Source: Xanthomonas sp. Leaf148 (GTDB lineage Bacteria; Pseudomonadota; Gammaproteobacteria; Xanthomonadales; Xanthomonadaceae). From it: a DNA stretch of 64,000 nt. Within the stretch, counting starts at the first letter, position 1, and the number at the start of each line of letters is the position of its first letter. The notes under the pieces were generated by a model. It was not told where the DNA came from, made no database searches, and saw nothing but the letters and a program-made list of their open reading frames with translations. Positions 53,971 through 62,760 of this stretch are shown here, piece by piece. Both the position numbers and the translations under genes were made by a program. Where the stretch lies: assembly GCF_001423585.1 (NCBI RefSeq), contig NZ_LMOP01000008.1, positions 794,982-858,981 of the forward strand, in the 5' to 3' direction.

Positions 53971-54059
53971 CCGCTGCGTTTGCGTTGTTATGCCGGCACA
54001 GTAGCGAGTATGAGTGCGCGGCCGCCGCCGCACAGCGCGCTCAGGACGCACGCTCTTAC

Positions 54060-54087
54060 GATTCCCGATTCCCGATTCCCGATTCCC
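54060..54087 (+). repeat. Heptamer array GATTCCC x4
   Basis: Four perfect tandem GATTCCC units, ending 4 bp before the suxR stop codon. The lead-in CGCTCTTAC is the same as before the similar array at 56410. Confidence 0.9.
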
Positions 54088-54091
54088 AGCC

Positions 54092-55123
54092 TCACGCCGA
54101 CTCGCGCACCACCAGTTTCACCGGCATTTCAACCGATTGCACCGCCTCGCCCGCGATCAGCGCCAGCAGCCGGTCCACCAGCAAGCGCGCGGCCAGACCG
54201 AGATCCTGCCGCACGGTGGTCAGCGGTGGCTGGCTGTAGGCGGCCAGCGGAATATCGTCGAAGCCCACCAGCGAGATGTCCTGCGGCACGCGATGGCCGG
54301 CTTCGACCAGGGCGCGGATGGCGCCCACGGCGATCACGTCGGAGGCCGCAAATAGCCCATCCGGCGGGTCGGTCTTCTTGAGCATGGCGCGGGTGAGGCG
54401 GTAGGCGTCTTCGCTGACGAAATGGCTGCGCGCATGCAGGCGGGTGTCGAATTCCAGCCCGTGCTGCTCCAATGCATGACGGTAACCGGCAAAACGCGGC
54501 GCCACTTCGGGTAACTGGTCGTCGCCCAGAAACGCGATGCGCTTGCGGCCGCTGGCGATCAGGTGTTCGGTGGCGAGCGCGCCGCCCTGAAAATTGTCGC
54601 TGCCCACGCTGATGTAGGCCTGCCCATCGATGCGGCTGCCCCACACGGCCATCGGCAGACCATCGCGCGCGGCTTCGTCCAGCGCGGCATGTTCGGAACT
54701 CTGCCCGAGCACGATCACGCCATCGGAGCGGCTACCGCGCGCAAGCTGTTCCACCCAACCATCCTGGTGCCGGTCCAGCTTGGACAGCAGCATGCTGTAG
54801 CCGCGCCCGGTGAGTTCTTCGGCCAGCAACGCCAGCATGGTCATCAGAAACGGATCGGACAGCGGTTGATCCAGTGCGTGCATCATCGGCACCGCAACGC
54901 TCACCGTGTTGGAGCGTTTGGCGCGCAAGCTGCGTGCGACCGGGTCGACCTGATACCCGGCATCGGCGGCAATCTGCTTGATGTAGGCGCGGGTGCGCTC
55001 TGCCACCACCGGGCTACCGGCAAGGGCGCGTGACACGGTGGACTCGGACACGCCCGCCATGCGGGCGATGTCGGCCATCTGCGGGCGTGCATTCTGCGGG
55101 GTGCGTTCTGAGGGTTTGGCCAT
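54092..55123 (-). CDS. suxR: LacI-family repressor of the sux locus
   Basis: The 343-residue regulator has a helix-turn-helix at about 15-40 (QMADIARMAGVSESTVSRALAG), hinge helix (VDPVARSLRAKRSN) and periplasmic-binding-protein-like sugar domain with FAASDVIAVGAIRALVEAGHRVP and ISLVGFDDIPLA. ATG at 55123 places the helix-turn-helix at the usual distance. It is expected to bind the TACAATCGATTGCA sites and release them when sucrose or a product is present. Confidence 0.94.
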   Translation of the reverse strand: MAKPSERTPQNARPQMADIARMAGVSESTVSRALAGSPVVAERTRAYIKQIAADAGYQVDPVARSLRAKRSNTVSVAVPMMHALDQPLSDPFLMTMLALLAEELTGRGYSMLLSKLDRHQDGWVEQLARGSRSDGVIVLGQSSEHAALDEAARDGLPMAVWGSRIDGQAYISVGSDNFQGGALATEHLIASGRKRIAFLGDDQLPEVAPRFAGYRHALEQHGLEFDTRLHARSHFVSEDAYRLTRAMLKKTDPPDGLFAASDVIAVGAIRALVEAGHRVPQDISLVGFDDIPLAAYSQPPLTTVRQDLGLAARLLVDRLLALIAGEAVQSVEMPVKLVVRESA

Positions 55124-55530
55124 GGCAGCGCACTGCGGAAAAGCCAGAGTGTAATCAGTTCGCACTAGAGGCGGGTTGTTCGCGTAGTGGCGGCCGCTTG
55201 TGCGCAACGGCGCAACGCCATCGCGCACACGGGTCCTAGCTTTGTGATCGCGGTTGGGTGTCGCGTGCTCGCAGGGTGCTGCGGCTGGGCAGCGCGTCAT
55301 TGTGCATCCGCACGTGCGGGCCCAGGAACCGCCAACAACACGGAGCGAGCGGCTGCCAAACAGGTGTGGGCGGTGCACAGCAACTGGAGTGTGACGCCTC
55401 ATACCTCCCGATGCCGAGCATCGGCCGCTCCTTTTTGCTGGTCGCGAAGTCGTTTGGTTGGTCGCGTTGCGTGATCGCGGCTGGTGTGCCGGGGTGCACT
55501 CCGACAAGCGCTTGCGGCCCACGGTTTGTG
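55124..55530. other. Intergenic region upstream of suxR
   Basis: 407 bp without a recognisable gene, and no further copy of the 14-bp sux operator was seen. Short palindromes such as GATGCCGAGCATC (near 55412) are present. Confidence 0.4.
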
Positions 55531-56271
55531 TCAGCCCATGTAGAGGCCGCCGTTGACCGCGTAGTCGGCACCGGTCACATAAGCGGCATCGTCGGACGCC
55601 AGCCACGCGCACAGGCCAGCGACTTCAGCCGGCTTGCCCAGCCGACGCATCGGCACAGAGGTGGCCAGGCGATCGAGTACGTCCGGCGGAAAACTGCTGA
55701 TCGATGCACTGGCGATATAGCCAGGCGAAATGGTGTTGACGGTGACCCCGCGCGAGGCGACTTCCTGCGCCAGCGCACGGCTGAAGCCATGCATCGCGGC
55801 CTTGGCGGTGGCGAAGTTGATTTGCCCGATCTGCCCCTTGTGCGCACTGACCGAGCCGATGTTGACGATGCGGCCCCAACCACGCGACGTCATGCCATCC
55901 ACCACCTGCTTGGAGATGTTGAACAGCGAATGCAGATTGCTGGCGATCACTGCATTCCAGTCGTCGCGCGTCATCTGCCGGAACAAGGTGTCGCGGCTAC
56001 CGCCGGCGTTGTTGACCAGCACATCGATTTCGCCGACTTCGGCCTTGACCTTGGCGAAGGCGGCAACCGTGGAATCCCAATCGGCGGCATTACCTTCGGA
56101 AGCGACGAAGTCGAAGCCCTGCTCGCGCTGCTCGCGCAACCAGGCCGATTTACGCGGCGAATTGGGCCCGCAACCGGCAACCACGGTATGCCCGCTGCGC
56201 GCCAGCTTCTGGCAGATCGCGGTGCCGACACTGCCCATGCCGCTGGTGACGTATGCAATGCGAAGCGTCAT
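55531..56271 (-). CDS. phbB: Acetoacetyl-CoA reductase-like SDR with Phe in place of catalytic Tyr
   Basis: The 246-residue short-chain dehydrogenase of the PhaB/FabG type would reduce acetoacetyl-CoA to 3-hydroxybutyryl-CoA with NADPH. It has the cofactor loop VTSGMGSVGTAI, NNAGGSRD, Ser140 in NIGSVSAHKGQ and Lys157. The position of Tyr153 reads Phe (codon TTC) in QINFATAK, so the catalytic triad is incomplete. The spacing matches PhaB exactly. The ribosome-binding site (AAGGAG) lies inside a small palindrome AACTCC-TTT-GGAGTT at 56278-56292. Confidence 0.85.
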   Translation of the reverse strand: MTLRIAYVTSGMGSVGTAICQKLARSGHTVVAGCGPNSPRKSAWLREQREQGFDFVASEGNAADWDSTVAAFAKVKAEVGEIDVLVNNAGGSRDTLFRQMTRDDWNAVIASNLHSLFNISKQVVDGMTSRGWGRIVNIGSVSAHKGQIGQINFATAKAAMHGFSRALAQEVASRGVTVNTISPGYIASASISSFPPDVLDRLATSVPMRRLGKPAEVAGLCAWLASDDAAYVTGADYAVNGGLYMG

Positions 56272-56292
56272 TGGTGTAACTCCTTTGGAGTT

Positions 56293-56430
56293 GGGAATGG
56301 AGAATCGGGAATCGGGAGTGGGGAATCGGTAGAGCAGGAGCCGCCTTTGCGGCCTGCGTTCTCCATGTGGAAGTCAGGAACCGTCACGACGGCACAGCGC
56401 CGCTCTTACGATTCCCGATTTCCCATTCCC
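56293..56430. repeat. Inverted pair of GGGAATC / GATTCCC arrays
   Basis: Left arm 56293-56328 has imperfect GGGAATC/GGGAATG units; right arm 56410-56430 reads GATTCCCGATTTCCCATTCCC. The arms are complementary and enclose about 80 bp, so a long hairpin can form between phbB and the citrate transporter gene. Confidence 0.8.
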
Positions 56431-56439
56431 GGCGCGCGA

Positions 56440-57768
56440 TCAGCGCGCCAACGGAAACAGACCAAACAACAACCCGCCGCCAAGCATCAGCATCGAAATC
56501 AGCACCGCCCACTTGAGCGTGAAGCGTTGATGGTCGGCAAAGTCGACCTTGGCCAGGCCGACCAGCAGATAGGTCGATGGCACCAACGGGCTGAGCAGAT
56601 GCACCGGTTGGCCGGCGAGCGAGGCGCGGGCCATTTCCACCGGAGTGATGCCGTAGTGGCCGGCCGCTTCGGACAGGATCGGCAGCACGCCGAAGTAGAA
56701 CGCGTCGTTGGACATGAAGAACGTAAACGGCATGCTGACGATCGCCGTGATCACCGCCAGATACGGTCCCCAGCTATCCGGGATCACTGCCAGAAAACTG
56801 CGCGACATCGCCTCCACCATGCCGGTGTTGGACAGGATGCCGGTGAAGATGCCGGCGGCAAAAATCAGCGACACCACCGACAACACATTGCCGGCGTGAT
56901 TGACCAGCCGGCGGCGTTGCTCGGCCAGATTGGGGTAGTTGATCATCAGTGCCAGCGCGAAGCCGATCATGAACAGCACCGGCATCGGCAGGATGCCCAC
57001 CACCAGTGCGGCCATCAGCGCCAGGGTCAGGATCAGATTGACCCACAGCAGCTTGGGACGCTTCATGTCCTCGGTGTCTTCCACGCGCGGCAAGGCGTCG
57101 TTGTCTTCGGGAATGCTGGTGTCCAGCCAACTGCCATCGGCCGGCAGGCGCACCACGCCCAGGCGGCGGCGCTCACGCATGCCCAGATACCAGGCCAGCG
57201 CGATGATGCCGGCAATCGCCAGCAACATCGCCGGCACCAGCGGCACAAACACATCGGCCGCATCCACGTGCAGGGCAGTAGCGGCGCGTGCGGTCGGGCC
57301 GCCCCACGGAGTGAGATTCATCACACCGCTGGCCAAGATGGTCACGCAGGTGAGATTGAGCGCATTCATGCCCAGGCGCTGGTATAGCGGCAGCATCGCC
57401 GACACGGTGATCATGTAGGTGGTGGAGCCGTCGCCATCGAGCGAGATCAGCATCGCCAGGATCGCGGTGCCCATCACGATCTTCAGCGGGTCGCCCTTGA
57501 CCAGCCGCAGGATGCGCCCGACCAGTGGATCGAACAGCCCGGCATCGATCATCACCCCGAAGTAGAGGATGGCGAACATCAGCATCACGCCGGTGGGCGC
57601 GATCTTCTTGATGCCCTCGAGCATCATGTCGTTGATGCCGGTGCCGAAGCCGCCCAGCAGTGCGAACACAATCGGCACCGTGATCAGAGCCACCAGCGGC
57701 GACAGCCGCTTGCTCATGATCAGGTACATGAAGGTGATCACCATTCCGAAACCGAGCGCGGTCAGCAT
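56440..57768 (-). CDS. CitMHS-family citrate:metal symporter
   Basis: The 442-residue inner-membrane protein has 11-12 predicted helices. Family landmarks: LISLDGDGSTTYMITVSAML in the first half, GVMNLTPWGGPTARAATAL, and MSNDAFYFGVLPILSEAAGHYG and QPVHLLSPLVPSTYLLVGL in the second. Members take up citrate with Mg or Ca. The porin gene (57985) is upstream on the same strand, and a TctDE-like sensor pair is divergent from them, consistent with a citrate uptake module. Confidence 0.93.
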   Translation of the reverse strand: MLTALGFGMVITFMYLIMSKRLSPLVALITVPIVFALLGGFGTGINDMMLEGIKKIAPTGVMLMFAILYFGVMIDAGLFDPLVGRILRLVKGDPLKIVMGTAILAMLISLDGDGSTTYMITVSAMLPLYQRLGMNALNLTCVTILASGVMNLTPWGGPTARAATALHVDAADVFVPLVPAMLLAIAGIIALAWYLGMRERRRLGVVRLPADGSWLDTSIPEDNDALPRVEDTEDMKRPKLLWVNLILTLALMAALVVGILPMPVLFMIGFALALMINYPNLAEQRRRLVNHAGNVLSVVSLIFAAGIFTGILSNTGMVEAMSRSFLAVIPDSWGPYLAVITAIVSMPFTFFMSNDAFYFGVLPILSEAAGHYGITPVEMARASLAGQPVHLLSPLVPSTYLLVGLAKVDFADHQRFTLKWAVLISMLMLGGGLLFGLFPLAR

Positions 57769-57984
57769 GCGGGCAAATCCTTTGGGGCGTGCAGCAGGGA
57801 GAGGGTGGAGCGCACCGCTGCGCAGGGCGCGCTGCGGTGGTGATGCGAAAACCTAGAAACGCGAGTCATTGCGCGGCTGCCAGAACAGCAAAGGTGAACG
57901 CCTTTGCGCGTGTAAGGCGCTCGCGCTGCATCGCTGCGACGCACGCCAAAACACCTTGAAAACCTGGCGCGTCGCAGCAGCGCA

Positions 57985-59178
57985 TCAAAAGTCGTACTGA
58001 AACCGGCCGGTCACCGCCAGTGTGTGATCGACCACCGCATTCATCGTGCGGTCGCGGTTGCGGCTGTCGATCACGTTGAGCATCACGCGCAGGTTGGGCT
58101 TGAAATACCAGTTGCCGCCCAGCGTCCACGACTGCGTGCTGGCATCAATGAAGTTTGGCTGGCCATCCAGATTTTGGTCGCCGCGCATGTAGTCGTAGCG
58201 CAATGCCAGCTCGAACGCGCCGCTGGGGCGATTGGGCGTCTTGATGCGGCTGAAGCGGCCGGTCTTGCGATCGTAGCCACGCGATTCGCCGGTAACGAAC
58301 CAGCTGACCAGACCATAGCTTGCCAACACCTTGGCATGCTGGCTGCCATCGTCGAGCAGGCCGCCGCTGAATTCGCTCTGCCACGACCACGGGCCCAGCA
58401 CTTCGGCATATTCCAGCGACCACTTGTCGAAGTCGGTATCGCGGCCATCGGCAAACCGCGCCAAGGTGATGCGGCTATTGTTGGCCAGATCGTTTTCAGG
58501 GCGCGGGCGGATCAACAGGGATGCCGCTCCATCGCTACCCGGATGCGAATAGCGCTCATGCGCCAATGAAATACCGAGGTGACGCAGACGCGCTTCGCCC
58601 ATCTCCGGCGCAAAGGTCAGACGTGTCCCCAGCGCACCGCCCTTGGTGGACGAGTTGTCGATGCTTTCCAGGCTGTAGAGCGCCGTGGACCAAGTGGCAT
58701 CGGGGCGATTGGCTTGCCAGGAAATGGCCTTGCGATAGATCGGCGCCAGCGTGGTGGAGGCATAGCCGCGTTCCAGAAACGGGCCATAGTTGGACCCGGT
58801 GCGGTCGTCCAGCGAAAAGTACTGCTTGAACTGGCCCACGGTCAGCGTGCCGGCAGAAAACTTCTTGGCGATATAGACATCGCGCGCCAGGATGCCGCGG
58901 CTGCCGGATTCGTACTGCAGGCCAGCAAATTCTGCCTCGGCCTTGTAATTGAAGCCATAGAACTTGCCTGCCACATCCAGCCACACGCGGCGGAACTGGG
59001 TGTCGTTGCGCTCGGGCGTGCCGCGTTCGTCGTTGTCGAACACGGTGAAATCCCAGTGCACGCGCCCGCCTACCTCGGCAGTGACCGGGCCCGCGTCATC
59101 GGCCGCGTGCGCCGCCGGTGCCAGGCAGATCGCCGCGTAGGCGGTGAAGGCGCGCAGACGCAAAGTGTCGTTGATCAC
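57985..59178 (-). CDS. Phosphate-selective porin O/P family
   Basis: The 397-residue outer-membrane barrel protein has a signal peptide (INDTLRLRAFTAYAAICLAPAAHA) and ends in VTGRFQYDF with terminal Phe. Typical strands: AEVGGRVHWDFTVFDND, FRRVWLDVAGKFYGFNYKAEAEF and LGGNWYFKPNLRVMLNV. The GTG at 59178 is chosen because GGGAGGG lies 3 nt before it, whereas an in-frame ATG 18 bp earlier has no ribosome-binding site. By context it probably admits citrate or tricarboxylates. Confidence 0.9.
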   Translation of the reverse strand: MINDTLRLRAFTAYAAICLAPAAHAADDAGPVTAEVGGRVHWDFTVFDNDERGTPERNDTQFRRVWLDVAGKFYGFNYKAEAEFAGLQYESGSRGILARDVYIAKKFSAGTLTVGQFKQYFSLDDRTGSNYGPFLERGYASTTLAPIYRKAISWQANRPDATWSTALYSLESIDNSSTKGGALGTRLTFAPEMGEARLRHLGISLAHERYSHPGSDGAASLLIRPRPENDLANNSRITLARFADGRDTDFDKWSLEYAEVLGPWSWQSEFSGGLLDDGSQHAKVLASYGLVSWFVTGESRGYDRKTGRFSRIKTPNRPSGAFELALRYDYMRGDQNLDGQPNFIDASTQSWTLGGNWYFKPNLRVMLNVIDSRNRDRTMNAVVDHTLAVTGRFQYDF

Positions 59179-59290
59179 AGACCCTCCCAGGTACATGTGT
59201 GAATCACGTTCAGCGATGCACCACGACGACTGCCGTGGCGCGTTGGCTGCAGCCTAGTCCCGCAAAGCTGTCATGGACCTGTCAGGGCGT

Positions 59291-59433
59291 GGGAATGGGG
59301 AATCGGGAATGGGGAATCGCAACAGCGCAATCGCCAAAGCGGAAGAGCTTTTGTCTGCCTAGCCTGTTACCTTCCGGCCGCAACAACATGCTGTTCCGAT
59401 TCCCCATTCCCCATTCCCTATTCACGATTCCCC
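59291..59433. repeat. Inverted pair of GGGAATC / GATTCCC arrays before tctD
   Basis: Left arm 59291-59319 (GGGAATGGGGAATCGGGAATG and on); right arm 59398-59433 of GATTCCCC/CATTCCC units, ending 5 bp before the tctD ATG. The inner 15 bases of the arms pair perfectly. The right arm occupies the place where a ribosome-binding site would be expected. Confidence 0.85.
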
Positions 59434-59438
59434 GCCCA

Positions 59439-60140
59439 ATGCGCCTGCTGCTAGTCGAAGACAATGCCGATCTCGCCGATGCCATCGTGCGGCGCATGCG
59501 CCGTAGCGGGCATGCGGTGGATTGGCAGGCCGATGGGTTGGCGGCGGCCAGCGTGCTGCGCTATCAGAGCTTCGATCTGGTGGTGCTGGATATCGGGCTG
59601 CCCAAGCTCGATGGGCTGCGCGTGCTGGCCGGGATGCGCGAGCGTGGCGATACCACGCCGGTGCTGATGCTCACCGCGCGCGACGGCATCGAAGACCGCG
59701 TGCAGGCGCTGGACGTGGGCGCGGACGATTACCTGGGCAAGCCGTTCGATTTTCGCGAATTCGAAGCGCGCTGCCGTGTGTTGCTGCGCCGCAATCGCGG
59801 GCAGGCCAGCGAGGTGGTGCAGATCGGCGGATTCGTGTTCGACAACGCTGCGCACACCGTGATGCTCGACGGTGCACCGATCGAATTGCCCAATCGCGAA
59901 TACCGCCTGCTGGAAATCCTGATCGGGCGGCTGGGTCAGGTGGTCGGCAAGGACGAAATCGGCAACGGGCTATTCGGCTTCGACGACGATGCCGGGCCCA
60001 ATGCGATCGAACTGTATGTGGGCCGTCTGCGCCGCAAGCTGGCCAGTGCGCCGTTACACATCGTCACTTTGCGCGGTGCCGGTTACAAACTCGAAGAAGC
60101 CGACCCGCATGCGCCGGTGGAGCCGGGTAGCGATGGCTGA
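59439..60140 (+). CDS. tctD: TctD-like response regulator (OmpR family)
   Basis: The 233-residue regulator begins MRLLLVEDNADLADAIVRRM. The receiver has the phospho-acceptor Asp in LVVLDIGLPKLDG (D51) and Lys in YLGKPFDFREFE. The C-terminal winged helix has PNREYRLLEILI and IELYVGRLRRKL. The frame is open upstream through the repeat arm, but ATG at 59439 fits the family exactly. No Shine-Dalgarno is visible because the heptamer array fills that position. Overlaps the kinase start by 8 bp. Confidence 0.92.
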   Translation: MRLLLVEDNADLADAIVRRMRRSGHAVDWQADGLAAASVLRYQSFDLVVLDIGLPKLDGLRVLAGMRERGDTTPVLMLTARDGIEDRVQALDVGADDYLGKPFDFREFEARCRVLLRRNRGQASEVVQIGGFVFDNAAHTVMLDGAPIELPNREYRLLEILIGRLGQVVGKDEIGNGLFGFDDDAGPNAIELYVGRLRRKLASAPLHIVTLRGAGYKLEEADPHAPVEPGSDG

Positions 60141-61518
60141 GCCGCTGACGGTGGTGCCGTCGATCCGGCGCACCTTGCTGCTGTATCTGGGCAGCCTGTC
60201 GCTGCTGGGCGCGGTGGTGCTGTTTTTTGCGGCGCGCGATTACGGCGAGCGTGCGGCTAACCGGTCTTACGATCACCTGTTGGTGTCCTCGGCGCTGTCC
60301 ATCATCGATAGCGTGGCGCTGGTCGGTGGCGACTGGCAGGTGGATCTGCCTTACGCCTCGCTGGATCTACTTGGCATGGCGCCGGAAGATCGCGTGTTCT
60401 ACCGCGTATTCGATGCGCAGGGCCGCACCATCACCGGCGAAGACACGTTACCGTTGCCGGCGCGCGCCCCCAGCGATGAGCGCCCGTTGTTGTTCGATGC
60501 GCAGTACAGCGGCGAGCCGGTGCGTTTTGCGGTGGTCATGCATCGCGTTGCCTCGGCCTCGGGGCAGGGCGAGGTGCGCGTGCAGGTGGGACAGACCCGG
60601 CGCGCGCGCGATGCGGTGGCGCGCGATGTGGTGCTCAATGCCTTGGTCGCAATCGGCGTGTTGTCGCTGCTGGCGTTGGGATTGGTGTGGCTGGGCGTGT
60701 ACCGCGCCTTGCGGCCGTTGCAGCGCATCGAGCGCGACCTGTCGCGCCGTGAGCCATCGGATCTGAAGCCGCTCAACGTGCCGGCGCCGCAGGAAATGCA
60801 GTTGATGGTGACCGCACTCAATCGTTTCATGGCGCGGCTGTCGTCCAGCAACGAGACCTTGCGGGCGTTCATGGCCGAGGCCGCGCACCAGATGCGCACG
60901 CCCTTGGCCGCGTTGCGTGCGCAGGCGCAGCTGGCCATGGACGACGACGATCCGCGCGACATGCAACGCAGCCTGGCCGCGATCGAGCGCAACGCCAGCC
61001 ACATGAGCCGCCTGCTCAATCAATTGCTCAGCGATGCCAGCGTGATCCATCGCTCCAACCTGCAGCGCTTTGCCACGGTGGACTTGGCCGAGGTGCTGCA
61101 CCAGGCATTGCATGAAGCGCTGCCGCGCAGCGAAGGCGCGCCACGGGTGCAATTGGCTATCGACCCGCAACCGGCGCTGCTGCGCGGCGACGCGTTGCTG
61201 CTGCGCGAAGCGCTCAAGAACCTGATCGACAACGCCTGCAAATACGGCGCGGGCGCGCCGCTGCAGGTGGCGCTGACCAGCGATGGCAATCAGCACGTGC
61301 TGACCATCGCCGATCACGGGCCGGGCATTCCGGCCGCCGAAGCCGAGCGTGTGTTCGAGCGTTTCGTGCGCGGTCCGGATGCCCCTGCGGGCGGCGCGGG
61401 CCTGGGGCTTGCCATCGTCAAGCGCGTGGTCGAAGCGCATGGCGGGCGTATCGATCTGGCCAATCGCATCGGTGGCGGATTGATCGCCTCGTTGCATTTC
61501 CCCGGAGGAACCGCGTGA
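60133..61518 (+). CDS. tctE: TctE-like sensor histidine kinase
   Basis: The 461-residue kinase has membrane helices at about 15-37 and 168-192, a periplasmic domain between them, a HAMP-like linker, phospho-acceptor His in MAEAAHQMRTPLAALR, N box LIDNACKYG, and G boxes ADHGPGIP and GAGLGLAI. It overlaps tctD upstream and abuts the binding-protein gene downstream (GTGATG junction), the arrangement expected of a kinase that senses a substrate-loaded periplasmic protein. Confidence 0.93.
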   Translation: MAEPLTVVPSIRRTLLLYLGSLSLLGAVVLFFAARDYGERAANRSYDHLLVSSALSIIDSVALVGGDWQVDLPYASLDLLGMAPEDRVFYRVFDAQGRTITGEDTLPLPARAPSDERPLLFDAQYSGEPVRFAVVMHRVASASGQGEVRVQVGQTRRARDAVARDVVLNALVAIGVLSLLALGLVWLGVYRALRPLQRIERDLSRREPSDLKPLNVPAPQEMQLMVTALNRFMARLSSSNETLRAFMAEAAHQMRTPLAALRAQAQLAMDDDDPRDMQRSLAAIERNASHMSRLLNQLLSDASVIHRSNLQRFATVDLAEVLHQALHEALPRSEGAPRVQLAIDPQPALLRGDALLLREALKNLIDNACKYGAGAPLQVALTSDGNQHVLTIADHGPGIPAAEAERVFERFVRGPDAPAGGAGLGLAIVKRVVEAHGGRIDLANRIGGGLIASLHFPGGTA

Positions 61519-62567
61519 TGCGCAGGCTGTGGGCGATGGTGTTGCTGCTGGTGCACGGTTTGGCCTGGGCAGCGCCGGGCGATGTGCGGCGCTTCCCCGC
61601 ACAGGGGCCGATGCATGCGCAGCTACGCGTGCAAGGGTCCACCGATCTGGAAGTGTTCGGCGCGGTCATTCAGGACTACCAGCGCCTGCATCCGGGCACC
61701 GAGGTGATCTACGAAGATGTGATTGCCTGGGACATCTATGCGCGCTACCTGCATCCGGGTGCCGGTGCGCCGATGGCGGACATGCTGATCAGCGCCAGCA
61801 TGGATCTGCAGACCAAGCTGGTGAACGATGGGCACGCGCTGGCCCACCGCTCCGCGCAGACCGAAGCGCTGCCCGCCTGGGCGCAATGGCGGCACGAGGT
61901 ATTCGGCATCAGCTACGAGCCGGTGGCCATCGTCTACAACACGCGCAAACTCGACCCATCACGCGTCCCGCGCACGCGACGCCAGCTGTTGGCCTTGTTG
62001 CGTGCGCCGGATGCGCCGTTGCGCGGCAAGGTGGGCACCTACGATGTGGCGCGCAGCGGGGTGGGCTATCTGTTCGCCACCCAGGACGGGCAGGTGGGCA
62101 GCATTGCCGGCGCGCTGCTGGCCGCGTTGGGCGCAAATCAGGTCAAGCTGGAAGAGCGTACCGGCACCTTGCTCGACCGCGTCAGTCGTGGCGAGTTGCT
62201 GCTGGCCTACAACGTGCTCGGTTCCTACGCGCAGGCGCGCATCGATGCCGGTGCGCCGCTGGGCATCGTGCAGCCGCAGGACTACACGCTGGTGGCGCTG
62301 CGCACTGCGGTGATTCCCAAGACCGCACCGCACGCTCCGGAAGCGCGCAGGTTTCTCGACTATTTGCTGTCGCCACGCGGGCAGCAGGTGCTCTCGCGCG
62401 AAGCGCGGCTGATGCCGATCCTGCCGGCCGCCGGTGGTCGTGGCGGATCGGCGCAACCGCCGTTCCGGCCGATTCCGCTCGGCCCCGGCCTGCTGGTGTA
62501 TCTGGACAAGCTCAAACGCCGCCAGTTCCTGGAAGCGTGGCGTGCGAGTACGCAGCCGCCGCGGTAG
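61518..62567 (+). CDS. Periplasmic substrate-binding protein of the TctDE operon
   Basis: The 349-residue exported protein has a signal peptide (MRRLWAMVLLLVHGLAWAAPG) and an iron/organic-anion type binding fold (LRVQGSTDLEVFGAVIQDYQ, EVIYEDVIAWDIY, VFGISYEPVAIVYNTRKL, TAVIPKTAPHAPEARRFLDYLLS). No transporter membrane genes follow, so it probably presents ligand to TctE rather than to an ABC permease. GTG at 61515 and ATG at 61518 are both possible; GGAGG lies at 61504-61508. Confidence 0.85.
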   Translation: MRRLWAMVLLLVHGLAWAAPGDVRRFPAQGPMHAQLRVQGSTDLEVFGAVIQDYQRLHPGTEVIYEDVIAWDIYARYLHPGAGAPMADMLISASMDLQTKLVNDGHALAHRSAQTEALPAWAQWRHEVFGISYEPVAIVYNTRKLDPSRVPRTRRQLLALLRAPDAPLRGKVGTYDVARSGVGYLFATQDGQVGSIAGALLAALGANQVKLEERTGTLLDRVSRGELLLAYNVLGSYAQARIDAGAPLGIVQPQDYTLVALRTAVIPKTAPHAPEARRFLDYLLSPRGQQVLSREARLMPILPAAGGRGGSAQPPFRPIPLGPGLLVYLDKLKRRQFLEAWRASTQPPR

Positions 62568-62760
62568 GGCATGGCATTCGCGGTGACGCAGAGCGTCATG
62601 CTGGTGTGGTCGTTGCCGGCCAGCATCATCGGCGGTCGCGCAATGCCGATACAGTGGTCGCCTGCTCCGCACAGTGTCAGCGGGCCTCAGCCACCAGCCG
62701 TGGGCAGCCAGCCAGGCGCAGGTGCGGCACACCGACGCGCCCATGTGCCAGACTTGGCAG

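Noticed and set aside
54060-54087. CRISPR array from the repeated GATTCCC units
   Set aside because: Units are 7 bp and directly tandem with no spacers, and no cas genes are present.
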